DNA from: Vibrio hibernica
GTDB lineage: Bacteria > Pseudomonadota > Gammaproteobacteria > Enterobacterales > Vibrionaceae
Direction of reading: 5' to 3'
Length of the DNA stretch: 42,426 bases
Assembly: GCF_015223435.1 (NCBI RefSeq)
Contig: NZ_VHKO01000023.1
Location: forward strand, 1-42,426
Numbering within the stretch: the first letter of the stretch is position 1; each line of letters starts with the position of its first letter. Under the pieces are notes generated by a model. That model saw only the letters and a list, made by a program, of their open reading frames with translations. It made no database searches and was not told the origin of the DNA. Both the position numbers and the translations under genes were made by a program. Below, one piece after another: positions 1 to 8,123 of this stretch.

Positions 1-305
1 ACATCATGAGGCTGCTTTATTAAAGCTTGCAATAATTGAGTTTGAAATCGATGTATTCCTGAGTGAGTGTGCCATTCGCCGACTAAAATAACATCTGCCT
101 TTTGAGCCTGATCTGCAAAAAAATCGACACTAATTGCTTGCCCAGTTTTTGAGTATAACTGGAAGTCATAAAAGCTGTTTATTTGAGAGGTTTCAGCCAC
201 AGATGATTGATTGCCTGATGAAGGTTGAGGAGCAGCAGAGCAACCGACCAGTAAGCTCAAACTTAATAACCGTAACATGTATTTAGCTGATTTTATTTTA
301 CCCAC
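1..305 (-). CDS. ChaN-family (haem-binding-like) lipoprotein, 5' part
   Basis: Partial gene: 101 codons are visible and the rest lies left of the window. I place the start at GTG 303-305 because AAGGA sits at a good distance upstream; an internal ATG at 276-278 would cut into the signal sequence. The N-terminus is a lipoprotein signal peptide with lipobox L-L-V-G-C, so the protein should be anchored in the outer membrane. The segment ADVILVGEWHTHSGIHRF matches the start of the ChaN domain (DUF399), whose E and H residues belong to the haem/iron-linked site. ChaN proteins are iron-regulated lipoproteins thought to take part in haem acquisition. A Fur-like box lies about 80 bases upstream, which supports iron regulation. 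The family call rests on one motif plus the lipobox; the exact substrate is not known. Confidence 0.75.
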   Translation of the reverse strand, partial: MGKIKSAKYMLRLLSLSLLVGCSAAPQPSSGNQSSVAETSQINSFYDFQLYSKTGQAISVDFFADQAQKADVILVGEWHTHSGIHRFQTQLLQALIKQPHD

Positions 306-383
306 GATGGTATTTCCTTGCGCAGTGGCAGATGTCTAAATCGAGGCCAGAGCTTATCTAATATCTTAATCAATAGCAACGAA

Positions 384-398
384 TGATAATTATTATCA
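384..398. promoter_or_regulatory. Fur box
   Basis: TGATAAT-T-ATTATCA is a perfect 7-1-7 inverted repeat matching the core Fur-binding consensus. It lies between the divergent ChaN-like gene and the endonuclease I fragment. Iron repression of the ChaN-like gene is the natural reading; the nuclease promoter may also be affected. Confidence 0.8.
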
Positions 399-475
399 AT
401 TGATGCTTTTGATTTTATAAGTATTAGTAAAGCATTAAAAAGTCATTACAATAGGAGGGAAATAAGGATCTAAAT

Positions 476-730
476 ATGAAATTATTGCTTTCCGTTGTCG
501 CGCTCACATTTCCAGCGATGGCTTTTGCTTCTCCTAACACAAGTATTGATTCATTTTCTAAAGCTAAGCGCTTATTGATGAGTGAAGTTTATAATCAGAG
601 CTCTGTTCGTCGTACGGTTTATTGTGATATCCCTTTTAATGCTAAAAAGCAAACTCAACTGCCATCAAGTTTTGATTATTCTTTGTATGTAAAGCGATCT
701 CAGCGGATTGAGTTTGAACACGTCTTATAA
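476..730 (+). pseudogene. Endonuclease I (Dns/EndA family), N-terminal fragment split by island
   Basis: This is the 5' part of a periplasmic/secreted DNase of the endonuclease I family. It begins with a signal peptide (about residues 1-18, cleavage after A-F-A) and contains the family's SFSKAK and R-I-E-F-E-H-V segments. Native sequence runs to 724 (83 codons). The final TTA TAA is supplied by the inserted element, which stops translation inside the conserved E-H-V-V-P-A motif. The remainder is at 24092-24571. Joining 724 to 24092 gives GAACACGTC+GTGCCTGCG in frame and a 242-aa product, close to the usual 230-235 aa. The fragment lacks most of the catalytic fold and should be inactive. It differs in detail from V. 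cholerae Dns, so it may be a paralogue. Confidence 0.88.
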
Positions 731-750
731 ATACCTTGTTACATGTAACT
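725..750 (+). repeat. Left terminal inverted repeat of island
   Basis: TTATAAATACCT (725-736), six bases, then ATGTAACT (743-750). The right end read inward on the minus strand has TTATGAATACCT, four bases, then ATGTAACT. A perfect 12-bp palindrome GTTACATGTAAC (738-749) overlaps the inner half and could be a recombinase-binding site. Confidence 0.7.
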
Positions 751-910
751 ACAGGTAATGCTTTGTTTTATAAAAATTTATTTACTGTTACACTTTGGGC
801 GCTTTTATTTAAAAAAGTACTCTAAGTTTTTTGCATTATTTTGTATTAGATTTAGTTGGTTACGGTAAATTAACTACGTAATACTTCTATTTTCAACCGA
901 GGCTCCTTTA

Positions 911-1300
911 ATGAGTGCAAAGACATACCTATCCTTTCTTTTGATCTCTTTCATAGTTCCCAACTTAAGCTTTTCTAAACGATTCAAAAAATTATAAAAA
1001 AACACCTGCTGGATTTACATTAGAAAAGCATAAGAATAGAACCAAGAAGCTGGAATTTGAACACGTTGTTTCACTCATGCGTTCGTGCCGGCATTTCCTG
1101 AGTGGAGAGATGGTCATGTTAGACGAAGATAGCGATTACATTAACACTCACTATGAAGCTCTTGCCTCAATTTTACTTATGGCTCCTAATATGTCTCCAG
1201 ATGGTTGCTATATTAGTAAAGGCGTGTGACTACCCTATGATATGAAAGTAAAGGCTTTTATGGCAGGGTAGAGTTTTATCCACAATATCGTAGGTATTTA
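911..1300 (+). pseudogene. Decayed secreted endonuclease-I-like gene
   Basis: An ATG at 911 opens a good signal peptide (M-S-A-K-T-Y-L-S-F-L-L-I-S-F) and then stops at 995-997 in an A-rich run. One frame over, starting around 984, the reading continues and contains L-E-F-E-H-V-V-S (1050-1073), the same motif as the host endonuclease I, until a TGA at 1227-1229. A third frame stays open from there into the start of the next gene. I read this as an endonuclease-I-like gene carrying at least two frame disruptions. Only the EFEHVV motif and the signal peptide support the family. The middle (about 1074-1226) does not resemble known endonuclease I, so it could be a divergent relative or unrelated. 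Sequencing error in the A-run at 986-1001 cannot be excluded. Confidence 0.4.
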
Positions 1301-1942
1301 ATGAATCGTGCATTCCAGTTTTTGATTGTCGCTCTATTTATAAACCCCATTCCAGTACACGCGCTTGTCAAAATGTCCGTCGGTGGCCTTTGTCATGACG
1401 AGAACAGCAGCTACTATAGTCGTACTCAGAAATTTACGCCGTATGACACGTTAGAATCATGTTTAAATGCAGGCGGTAAACTACCGGCTGGTCACAGCAG
1501 CTCTAATTCTCTTGGTTCTGACTACTCACGCAACCAGTTTGGGCATGGTTGGATGGATCTCGATCAGAATGGACTAGATACGAGGCAAGAGGTGCTTATC
1601 GCTCAGAATACCGGTAATCTGACCTATAATGAGCACGGGCGTGTTGTCAGTGGTCGATGGATTTCGATGTATAGCGGTAAAATATATTACAACGCCTCTG
1701 AACTTGATATTGACCACATTGTACCTCTGAGTTGGGCGTGGAAACACGGCGCAGACCAGTGGACGGAAGCTACCCGTAAGCATTTTGCAAATGATCCTCG
1801 TAATTTGGTAGCGGTAGGTGCATCACTCAACCGTTCAAAAGGAGATAAGGGGCTAGATGAGTGGTTACCACCAGCCAACCAGAAACAATACAAGCTGAGA
1901 TTCCAGCGGATCGTTAAGATTTACGGACTGCATGAGGAATGA
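1301..1942 (+). CDS. Secreted HNH endonuclease (DUF1524-like)
   Basis: This 213-aa protein has an N-terminal signal peptide (residues 1-21, ending V-H-A). The C-terminal half has an HNH/beta-beta-alpha-metal nuclease core: D-I-D-H-I-V-P-L with the catalytic histidine near residue 138, A-N-D-P-R-N-L near 163-169, and N-R-S-K-G-D-K near 177-183. This is the DUF1524/GmrSD-C-like arrangement used by secreted bacterial DNases. A D-x-D-x-N-G-x-D-type calcium-binding-like loop (DLDQNGLDTR) precedes it. The ATG has a modest AGG six bases upstream. It is the first intact cargo gene of the island and faces the restriction operon. It could degrade extracellular or incoming DNA, or act as an effector; no immunity gene or secretion marker is seen beside it. 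Confidence 0.8.
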   Translation: MNRAFQFLIVALFINPIPVHALVKMSVGGLCHDENSSYYSRTQKFTPYDTLESCLNAGGKLPAGHSSSNSLGSDYSRNQFGHGWMDLDQNGLDTRQEVLIAQNTGNLTYNEHGRVVSGRWISMYSGKIYYNASELDIDHIVPLSWAWKHGADQWTEATRKHFANDPRNLVAVGASLNRSKGDKGLDEWLPPANQKQYKLRFQRIVKIYGLHEE

Positions 1943-2264
1943 ATGTTGGGCATTGACTCGCGTGGAAAGTGGGGTCAATGCAATACGTCACCCTAAGTCC
2001 ATTACGTACTTTTCCGCCTGATTTATCATATCAAGAAACTTATTCTTATAACGCACATGTTTTCTCGGTCCATAAGATGAAACTGATTGCCATTGAGATA
2101 GAATTGCTTGGTGAACATACACAGGAAGTCGACATCAAAAGTAACTTTTGGACAAAAATCATTTAGGGCCGATGCTCGAAATAGCCCTCTATTCATTACT
2201 TAATATATTCTGACCGAACCGATTCCCCCACTAAAGTGGAAATAAAATGATAAATAAATATGCA
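1943..2264. other. Non-coding stretch between HNH gene and hsdR
   Basis: About 320 bases without a convincing gene. An open frame at 1969-2166 (65 codons from GTG) has no family resemblance and no clear ribosome-binding site. A short hairpin AGGGC…GCCCT occurs at about 2164-2192. Nothing else is recognised. Confidence 0.4.
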
Positions 2265-2292
2265 AAAGGCAAAGTTTTCACCCCTTGCCTTT
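2265..2292. terminator. Bidirectional terminator downstream of hsdR
   Basis: AAAGGCAA / TTGCCTTT, an 8-bp perfect stem with a 12-base loop, has T-rich sequence on both sides. It lies 20 bases past the hsdR stop on the minus strand and most likely ends the restriction operon. Confidence 0.7.
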
Positions 2293-2312
2293 ATATTTTT
2301 TGCTACAAAAAT

Positions 2313-5300
2313 TCAAGCCGCATACCAACCATCAGCCAACACTTCTGCTTGCTCTAAAATAAGCTTAATCGCTTCATCTGTATCATCTGGCGGGTATTTC
2401 CATTTACGTAATAATCGGCGAACTAGGTTACGCATACGAGCACGAACGCTTTCACGTTTCTGCCAATCTACCGTCGCTGATTTACGTAACTGTTGAGTCA
2501 ATTCAATGGCGAGTTGACGCAAATTTTCATTCCCTAACTCACGAACGGATGACTCGTTTTCTACCAAGGCGCGATAAAAAGCGATTTCATCAACCGACAA
2601 ATTCAGCTTATTCAACATATCCGCATCTTCTTGCATATCTTTCGCCCACTGGATCAGCTCTTCGATCACTTGAGCGGTTTCAATGCTACGGTTATGATAT
2701 TTACGTAAGGATTCCATAATGCGCTCAGAGTACTTTTTCTCCTGAACCACATCATTTTTCATCCGCGCTTTCACTTCATCACGTAGCAATTTTTCTAGCA
2801 ATTCTACCGCAAGATTTTTCTCTTTCATGTTCTTAACATCTTCTAAGAACTCTTCTGAAAGCAAGCCAATATTCGGCTTATCTAACCCAACCATGGTAAA
2901 AATATCATCGACACCATCAGCAATCACAGCGTTATCTAAAATCTGTTTTAAAGCAGAATTACGCTCTTCGTCAGTACGCTTTTTATCGACCGTTGAATGC
3001 TTCATAAAGGCCGCTTTAATGGCAGAATAAAAGGCAATCTCATTCTTGTAGCCTTGGATTTCATCCATGGTATTACATAAAGAATACGCCTTACTTAAAG
3101 CGGCCATCACATCTAAGAAACGGCGCTTACCATCACGTGCTTCATTATCAGAACTTTGTGGCATCGAAGTAGATAAACCAGATATATGGTTCACCGCACC
3201 CGGCAATAAACGCAGAGCTTGAGTTTCAAAATCAGGGCGATAGTCAAATACCTTGCCATCAACCGGAGTTGCGAACATGCCACGAACGATGTCGATTTTT
3301 TCCATCAACACCGCAAAGGCTTCGGCCGTATCGACTGTAGGCTGACCTTTACCTTGGCTGCTGGTGTAGGTTTTCAGGGCATTTTTTAGCTCATTGGCGA
3401 TACCAATATAATCCACCACTAAACCACCGGGCTTGTCTTTAAACACTCGATTCACACGCGCAATCGCCTGCATGAGGTTATGCCCTTTCATGGGTTTATC
3501 GATATACATGGTATGACAACACGGCGCATCAAAACCGGTCAGCCACATGTCACGGACTATCACCAATTTGAGTTCATCGTCAGTGTCTTTGTAGCGTTTC
3601 TCAAAGAGCTTCTTGGTCTTTTTGTCGTGAATATGTGGCTGCATTTTTTCTTTATCAGAAGCGCTGCCCGTCATCACGATTTTAATCACACCTTTATCGG
3701 TATCATCGTGATGCCATTCCGGTTTGATCGCCACAATCGCATTGTATAAATCAACACAAATCTCACGGCTCATTGCCACCACCATGGCTTTGCCCGGGAA
3801 GGTTTCAGTACGTGTTGTGAAATGTTCAACCAAGTCTTTAGCAATCTGTTGAAGGCGAGGCTCAGCGCCCACCAATTTCTCTAACGCTGCCCATTGTGAT
3901 TTGATTTTCTCACGGCTTTCGGTTTCTTCGTCTTCGCCAATTTCTTCTTCAACTTCATCGTTCAAGACTTCGATTTTGTCTTGATTGATATCGAGTTTCG
4001 CAAGGCGAGATTCATAATAAATCGGCACTGTTGCACCATCATCCACCGCATCTTGAATATCATAAACCGAGACATATTCACCAAAGACACCACGAGTATC
4101 TTTATCGTCCATGGCAATTGGCGTACCGGTAAAGCCAATAAAAGACGCATTCGGCAAGGCATCGCGCATGTATTTAGAATAACCGAACACATATTTATGC
4201 GACTTCACTTCACCCTTTTCATCTTTGACTTCAACCAGTTTGGATTTATTTCCGTATTGGCTGCGGTGCGCTTCATCAGACACCACCACAATATTGGCGC
4301 GAGTCGATAACACCGGATGCGCCGTTTCTTCGGCAATCAAGGCAAATTTTTGAATCGTAGTGAAGATAATGCCACCGGATTGGCGGTTAAGTAATAACTC
4401 ACGCAGGGCATCACGGTCATCGGCTTGTTGCGGGATTTGTTTTAGTGTCTCTTGCGCCATGCCGAAGGTGTTATACAACTGACCATCGAGATCATTTCGG
4501 TCTGTCACAACCACAATGGTTGGGTTATTCATGCTTGGCTGTTGTAGAAGCTTACTGGCATAACACACCATTGAGATACTTTTGCCACTGCCTTGGGTAT
4601 GCCAAACCACCCCGGCTTTACCACTGCCGGGTTTGATTTTATCTAAGCCTTTGGTTGAAGCAGTTTTATATGGGATCACGTTATCCGCCACCATGCGATC
4701 ATCTAACAAGGCTTCATCTGCTTGCTTGGCTTTAACCGTGGCTTCAACTGCCGCTCGTACTGCATGGAATTGGTGATAACCGGCGATTTTCTTAATGATT
4801 TTGTCGTTATCGTTTTCAAACAATACAAAGTATCGAATGTAATCGAGCAATAAATCCGGCTTAAAGAAACCGCGAACCATAGTTTCTAGTTGGAATTCTA
4901 ATAACGGTTTGTCATCTTCGTTAGTGACCGTTTTCCATGGTAAGAAACGTTCTTTATTGGCCGTTAATGAACCAACTCGCGCCGTCCAACCATCACTGAC
5001 AATTAATGCTTCATTGAAAACAAATAAGTCTGAAATTTCATCTTTATAGGTTTGCAGTTGATTATAGGCATTCCAAATATCCGCATGTTCATCGGCTGGG
5101 TTTTTCAGCTCAATAACAGAAATCGGCAGACCATTGATAAACGCCACCACATCAGGGCGTCGATTGCCTTTTATGCCTGCAATCGTGAATTGATTCACCA
5201 CCAAAAATTCATTGTTATCGGGATTGGTAAAATCCATCAACTGGACATGAGTATGTTTGGTTTTGGTTTCACCTGCTTCATAGACCGTATATTCCACCGG

Positions 5301-5588
5301 TATGCCTTCGATAAGGTATTTATGAAAGCTGCGGTTACTTTTGATTAATACAGGCGTATCAGGCGTTGAAATCGTATTCACCACCTCAACAAGGCATTCT
5401 TCCGGTAAATTGGGGTTTAAGATAGCGAGTTGTTTTTGCAGACGTTGCTTTAACACCACTTGATGGTAGTCGTCACGCTCAGGCGAGATACCATCTGGGG
5501 CGATATCATAACCATTCAGATAGGTATAATTTTGTTCTTTAAACCAATCGAGGCAAAGCTGTTCTAGTTGGTCTTCCGTGATCTTCAT
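2313..5588 (-). CDS. hsdR: Type I restriction enzyme, R (endonuclease/translocase) subunit
   Basis: The 1091-aa motor and nuclease subunit of a type I restriction-modification complex translocates DNA with ATP and cleaves unmodified DNA far from the recognition site. The N-terminus holds the PD-(D/E)xK nuclease: R-R-P-D (D146) followed by V-I-E-L-K (E160, K162). An SF2 motor follows, with Walker A G-S-G-K-S near residue 335, D-E-A-H, F-T-G-T-P and the late motif Q-A-I-A-R-V-N-R. Length is normal for HsdR. I start at ATG 5588, not the TTG at 5600, because AAAGG touches the TTG but sits 12 bases before the ATG. It is the last gene of the operon running leftward from hsdM. Four genes lie between it and hsdS, which is unusual. 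Confidence 0.95.
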   Translation of the reverse strand: MKITEDQLEQLCLDWFKEQNYTYLNGYDIAPDGISPERDDYHQVVLKQRLQKQLAILNPNLPEECLVEVVNTISTPDTPVLIKSNRSFHKYLIEGIPVEYTVYEAGETKTKHTHVQLMDFTNPDNNEFLVVNQFTIAGIKGNRRPDVVAFINGLPISVIELKNPADEHADIWNAYNQLQTYKDEISDLFVFNEALIVSDGWTARVGSLTANKERFLPWKTVTNEDDKPLLEFQLETMVRGFFKPDLLLDYIRYFVLFENDNDKIIKKIAGYHQFHAVRAAVEATVKAKQADEALLDDRMVADNVIPYKTASTKGLDKIKPGSGKAGVVWHTQGSGKSISMVCYASKLLQQPSMNNPTIVVVTDRNDLDGQLYNTFGMAQETLKQIPQQADDRDALRELLLNRQSGGIIFTTIQKFALIAEETAHPVLSTRANIVVVSDEAHRSQYGNKSKLVEVKDEKGEVKSHKYVFGYSKYMRDALPNASFIGFTGTPIAMDDKDTRGVFGEYVSVYDIQDAVDDGATVPIYYESRLAKLDINQDKIEVLNDEVEEEIGEDEETESREKIKSQWAALEKLVGAEPRLQQIAKDLVEHFTTRTETFPGKAMVVAMSREICVDLYNAIVAIKPEWHHDDTDKGVIKIVMTGSASDKEKMQPHIHDKKTKKLFEKRYKDTDDELKLVIVRDMWLTGFDAPCCHTMYIDKPMKGHNLMQAIARVNRVFKDKPGGLVVDYIGIANELKNALKTYTSSQGKGQPTVDTAEAFAVLMEKIDIVRGMFATPVDGKVFDYRPDFETQALRLLPGAVNHISGLSTSMPQSSDNEARDGKRRFLDVMAALSKAYSLCNTMDEIQGYKNEIAFYSAIKAAFMKHSTVDKKRTDEERNSALKQILDNAVIADGVDDIFTMVGLDKPNIGLLSEEFLEDVKNMKEKNLAVELLEKLLRDEVKARMKNDVVQEKKYSERIMESLRKYHNRSIETAQVIEELIQWAKDMQEDADMLNKLNLSVDEIAFYRALVENESSVRELGNENLRQLAIELTQQLRKSATVDWQKRESVRARMRNLVRRLLRKWKYPPDDTDEAIKLILEQAEVLADGWYAA

Positions 5589-5629
5589 AATTAAAATCAA
5601 CCTTTATCTTGTAGGGTCATAATATGCTC

Positions 5630-6631
5630 TCAATCTTTCAGTAGAATAAAGTGCTCAACCAAACGTATCATTAATTCTTTTTGTTCCGGCAAGCTTTCTG
5701 CCACCAATAAAGCCAACGCCACTAAGGTATTGTCATTAACCAATTCATTCACCGACTTGGCTAATAAATGCTGGTTTTGCTGTAAATACCATAAGAACAA
5801 GAATGAGCCGGTTCGCTTATTCCCATCAGCTAGTGGATGGTTTTTAATCACAAAATACAATAAATGAGCGGCGCGACTGGCGACATTAGGGTAAAACCAC
5901 TCACCACCGAAGCCTTGTTCAATCGTGCTTAAACTCGAAGCTAAACCATTACCACGTAATTGACCAAACAACTCGGTCGCTTCGCCTTTATCCATCAGGT
6001 TTTGTTTTAACTCAGCAATGGCAGCAAGTACCGATTCAAGCTCCAAAGGCAACATTGCATCTTGTTTTTGAGTTACGTCAACCAAGCTTTGTTCATCATA
6101 GCCTTGTAATAAAGACCACGAACGTGCGTATTGTGCAATTACATTGACCACCGCAGAGCCATCTGCATTGACTAATGCTTGGTTGGTTAGCGTTTTCGAT
6201 AGCAGGTTTAACGCTTGGTTAAATTCAATTCCGCGTTCAACAAGACGCTGTTGGTTTAAAGTGTAACCTTCGATCAGATGTTGCTTTAATGTTTTGGTCG
6301 CCCAAATACGAAATAATGTGGCACGTTTAGAACTTACTCGATAACCGACCGAAATTATGGCATCAAGGTTATAGTGTTTAAGCTTACGCTTAACTTGTCG
6401 TTTCCCTTCTAATCGAACTATCGAGAAATCCTCGATAGTTGAGTTTTCGACCAATTCATCTTCTGCGTAAATATTTTTTAAGTGCAGGCTAATGTTATCT
6501 ATTGAGGTGTCAAATAACTCTGACATTTGCGCTTGGGTCAGCCAAAGTGTGTCATTAGATCGTTTAATCTCCAGCTGTAACTGCCCATCTTGGGTGATGA
6601 AAATCTCATTCTGTGGTTGAACGTCATTCAT
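5630..6631 (-). CDS. RhuM-type protein with C-terminal Fic domain
   Basis: This 333-aa protein begins with the RhuM (virulence RhuM/DNA-binding) region. Residues about 10-120 include L-W-L-T-Q-A-Q-M-S-E-L-F, Y-N-L-D-A-I-I-S-V-G-Y-R-V-S and F-R-I-W-A-T. A Fic/Doc fold follows with the signature H-P-L-A-D-G-N-K-R-T-G at 265-275. Fic enzymes transfer AMP or related groups to proteins; the final K in G-N-K-R is the Doc-like variant. The gene sits in the restriction operon 41 bases upstream of hsdR, a context where RhuM-Fic genes are often seen. It may modulate the restriction complex or act as a toxin-like add-on, but that role is unproven. ATG 6631 is chosen over the TTG at 6646. Confidence 0.85.
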   Translation of the reverse strand: MNDVQPQNEIFITQDGQLQLEIKRSNDTLWLTQAQMSELFDTSIDNISLHLKNIYAEDELVENSTIEDFSIVRLEGKRQVKRKLKHYNLDAIISVGYRVSSKRATLFRIWATKTLKQHLIEGYTLNQQRLVERGIEFNQALNLLSKTLTNQALVNADGSAVVNVIAQYARSWSLLQGYDEQSLVDVTQKQDAMLPLELESVLAAIAELKQNLMDKGEATELFGQLRGNGLASSLSTIEQGFGGEWFYPNVASRAAHLLYFVIKNHPLADGNKRTGSFLFLWYLQQNQHLLAKSVNELVNDNTLVALALLVAESLPEQKELMIRLVEHFILLKD

Positions 6632-6649
6632 ATTATCAGACCCCAATTT

Positions 6650-6698
6650 CTATTCAGTCGCCACTGGCTCTAACTCGATTTCGCCGGAAAGCAATTTA
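6650..6698 (-). pseudogene. Scrap of an hsdS 3' end
   Basis: Read on the minus strand, this short stretch encodes K-L-L-S-G-E-I-E-L-E-P-V-A-T-E then a stop. The intact hsdS at 11034 ends K-L-L-S-G-E-I-E-L-G-E-H-G-N. Bases 6670-6698 match 11051-11079 at 27 of 29 positions. No start or body is present. It marks where hsdS once ended directly in front of the RhuM-Fic gene, before the three-gene cassette (6708-10979) came between them. Confidence 0.75.
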
Positions 6699-6707
6699 TT
6701 ATTAATT

Positions 6708-8123
6708 TTAGGCTTCATGCTTTAATTTTATTGCCTTCCAACTGTATTTGGATTTAGTTTTGTCCCATGACATTACTCTTGTTACTGTCACAAGAGTATC
6801 GTTCTGCATATCTGCGACCAGATTTCTCGGTATGTAGGTATCCTCTACAAACCCAAAGCCTTTAGGGGTGATATTTACTCTCCCTTTGACTTCAGAAATA
6901 TCTGAAGATGTCTTAGGTCCACAACTAAGTGACGACACTACATCCTTTTGACCATTCTCTTCACGAAGAGTCAATTCTACATAATCACCAACTTTCGGAT
7001 TCTCTTTGCTTTTATGAAGCCCGAGACGAACAGAAGTCGAGTATGTTCTAGTAACATAAGCATGGAAGCCTTTTCCAGAACGGTGGATGTTTTCAATGAT
7101 AGCGATAACTTTCTTCGTCGGTCCGTAAATGTAATCTTGAGCATCTCTAGATATAGAATTTAAAAAAGGATTAAGTTGCTTCTCATCAACACTAGAGTCA
7201 TACCAAGGTTGCAAAGATAGTTGTTCTAGCTCAGGTTTTATCTTCCAGCCATGGGCTTGGTATGCCGAAAGAGCAGTTTTCAGGCACATGGAGGCTTCAA
7301 CATGCCGTTGATTACCGAGCAACAAAGGAATAATCCCCTGAAAAAGCTTCAGGCTAAAAGTAACGTCATGCGCAGACACGATGCCTTTAGCAAAAAATTT
7401 CATTGCCAAGTCACGATTTTGTTTTTGATAAGTCGCGGCCAGAGCCCCCCAAGCCCATGCTTCCTTTTGCTTCTTTCGCAGAATTGGCAAAATAAGTGAA
7501 CGCGCTTGCTCATACTGACCTGAAACTATGAGACATTTTGCCTGATCATAATCCAACCAAATCATATGTTTGACATCAGATGCTTGTTGGCGCGTTAGGT
7601 GGATGAATTCCATCACTTGATTCAAATCTAACTGCCAAGGTTCCCGAGCTCTAAGCCATGCACTAGCAACTTGTCGTGCCGTTGAAAGCATTAAGCTTGG
7701 TGCTTCACCCTTTTCAGCTTGAAATGGTTTTTTAGCGTCATCATCGAACAAGGCAGCTTTCTGGCGAAGAACAAGATGAATCAGTGTCGGAAACCACTCA
7801 AGGTTCTTTTTAAACTGAACCAGCAACATTTTGTGTTCTAAGCCACCTGCTGGGATCTCAAAATTAACTATTGTTTGCAGTAGGCTTTCTATTTTATCAA
7901 ACTCAAAATCGCTAGGACGATAGTTGTTTGAAGACGCTCCACGCTTGGCGATCTTCTCTTGCTGTTGCTTGATAAATTCATAGCAGACCCAAAACAAGGC
8001 TCCTTTCAAATATGAATCTTGTGGGGATTGTTCTAATGCGGAAAAACCGTAATTCCAAGCCTCTTGGAGTTGGCCTGATTTACGTAGGTTACCGACGATC
8101 CGGAAAGGTTGTTCAGTTGACAT
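6708..8123 (-). CDS. TPR-like protein with C-terminal cold-shock/OB-like domains
   Basis: This 471-aa protein matches no named family I can recall. About two thirds is helical and resembles tetratricopeptide repeats, for example A-W-A-W-G-A-L-A-A-T-Y-Q-K-Q near residue 225. From about residue 335 there are two beta-rich segments. The second (about 412-468) carries K-G-F-G-F-V, the RNP1-like signature of cold-shock/S1 OB folds that bind single-stranded RNA or DNA. Its ATG lies inside the end of the upstream NERD-helicase gene (11-base overlap), so the two are translationally coupled and probably act together. A scaffold or nucleic-acid sensor feeding the helicase-nuclease is a reasonable guess, but nothing proves it. 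The hsdS scrap begins 10 bases past its stop. Confidence 0.7.
   Translation of the reverse strand: MSTEQPFRIVGNLRKSGQLQEAWNYGFSALEQSPQDSYLKGALFWVCYEFIKQQQEKIAKRGASSNNYRPSDFEFDKIESLLQTIVNFEIPAGGLEHKMLLVQFKKNLEWFPTLIHLVLRQKAALFDDDAKKPFQAEKGEAPSLMLSTARQVASAWLRAREPWQLDLNQVMEFIHLTRQQASDVKHMIWLDYDQAKCLIVSGQYEQARSLILPILRKKQKEAWAWGALAATYQKQNRDLAMKFFAKGIVSAHDVTFSLKLFQGIIPLLLGNQRHVEASMCLKTALSAYQAHGWKIKPELEQLSLQPWYDSSVDEKQLNPFLNSISRDAQDYIYGPTKKVIAIIENIHRSGKGFHAYVTRTYSTSVRLGLHKSKENPKVGDYVELTLREENGQKDVVSSLSCGPKTSSDISEVKGRVNITPKGFGFVEDTYIPRNLVADMQNDTLVTVTRVMSWDKTKSKYSWKAIKLKHEA

Noticed and set aside
1284..1300. Possible internal copy of the island end repeat (AGGTATTTA)
   Set aside because: Only nine bases match and the inner ATGTAACT block is not at the proper distance; likely chance.
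1969..2166. 65-codon ORF
   Set aside because: No ribosome-binding site, no family resemblance, and base composition like the surrounding non-coding DNA.
3480..4310. Open frames opposite hsdR (3480-3749, 3981-4310)
   Set aside because: They are antisense to a well-conserved hsdR coding frame and show no motifs.
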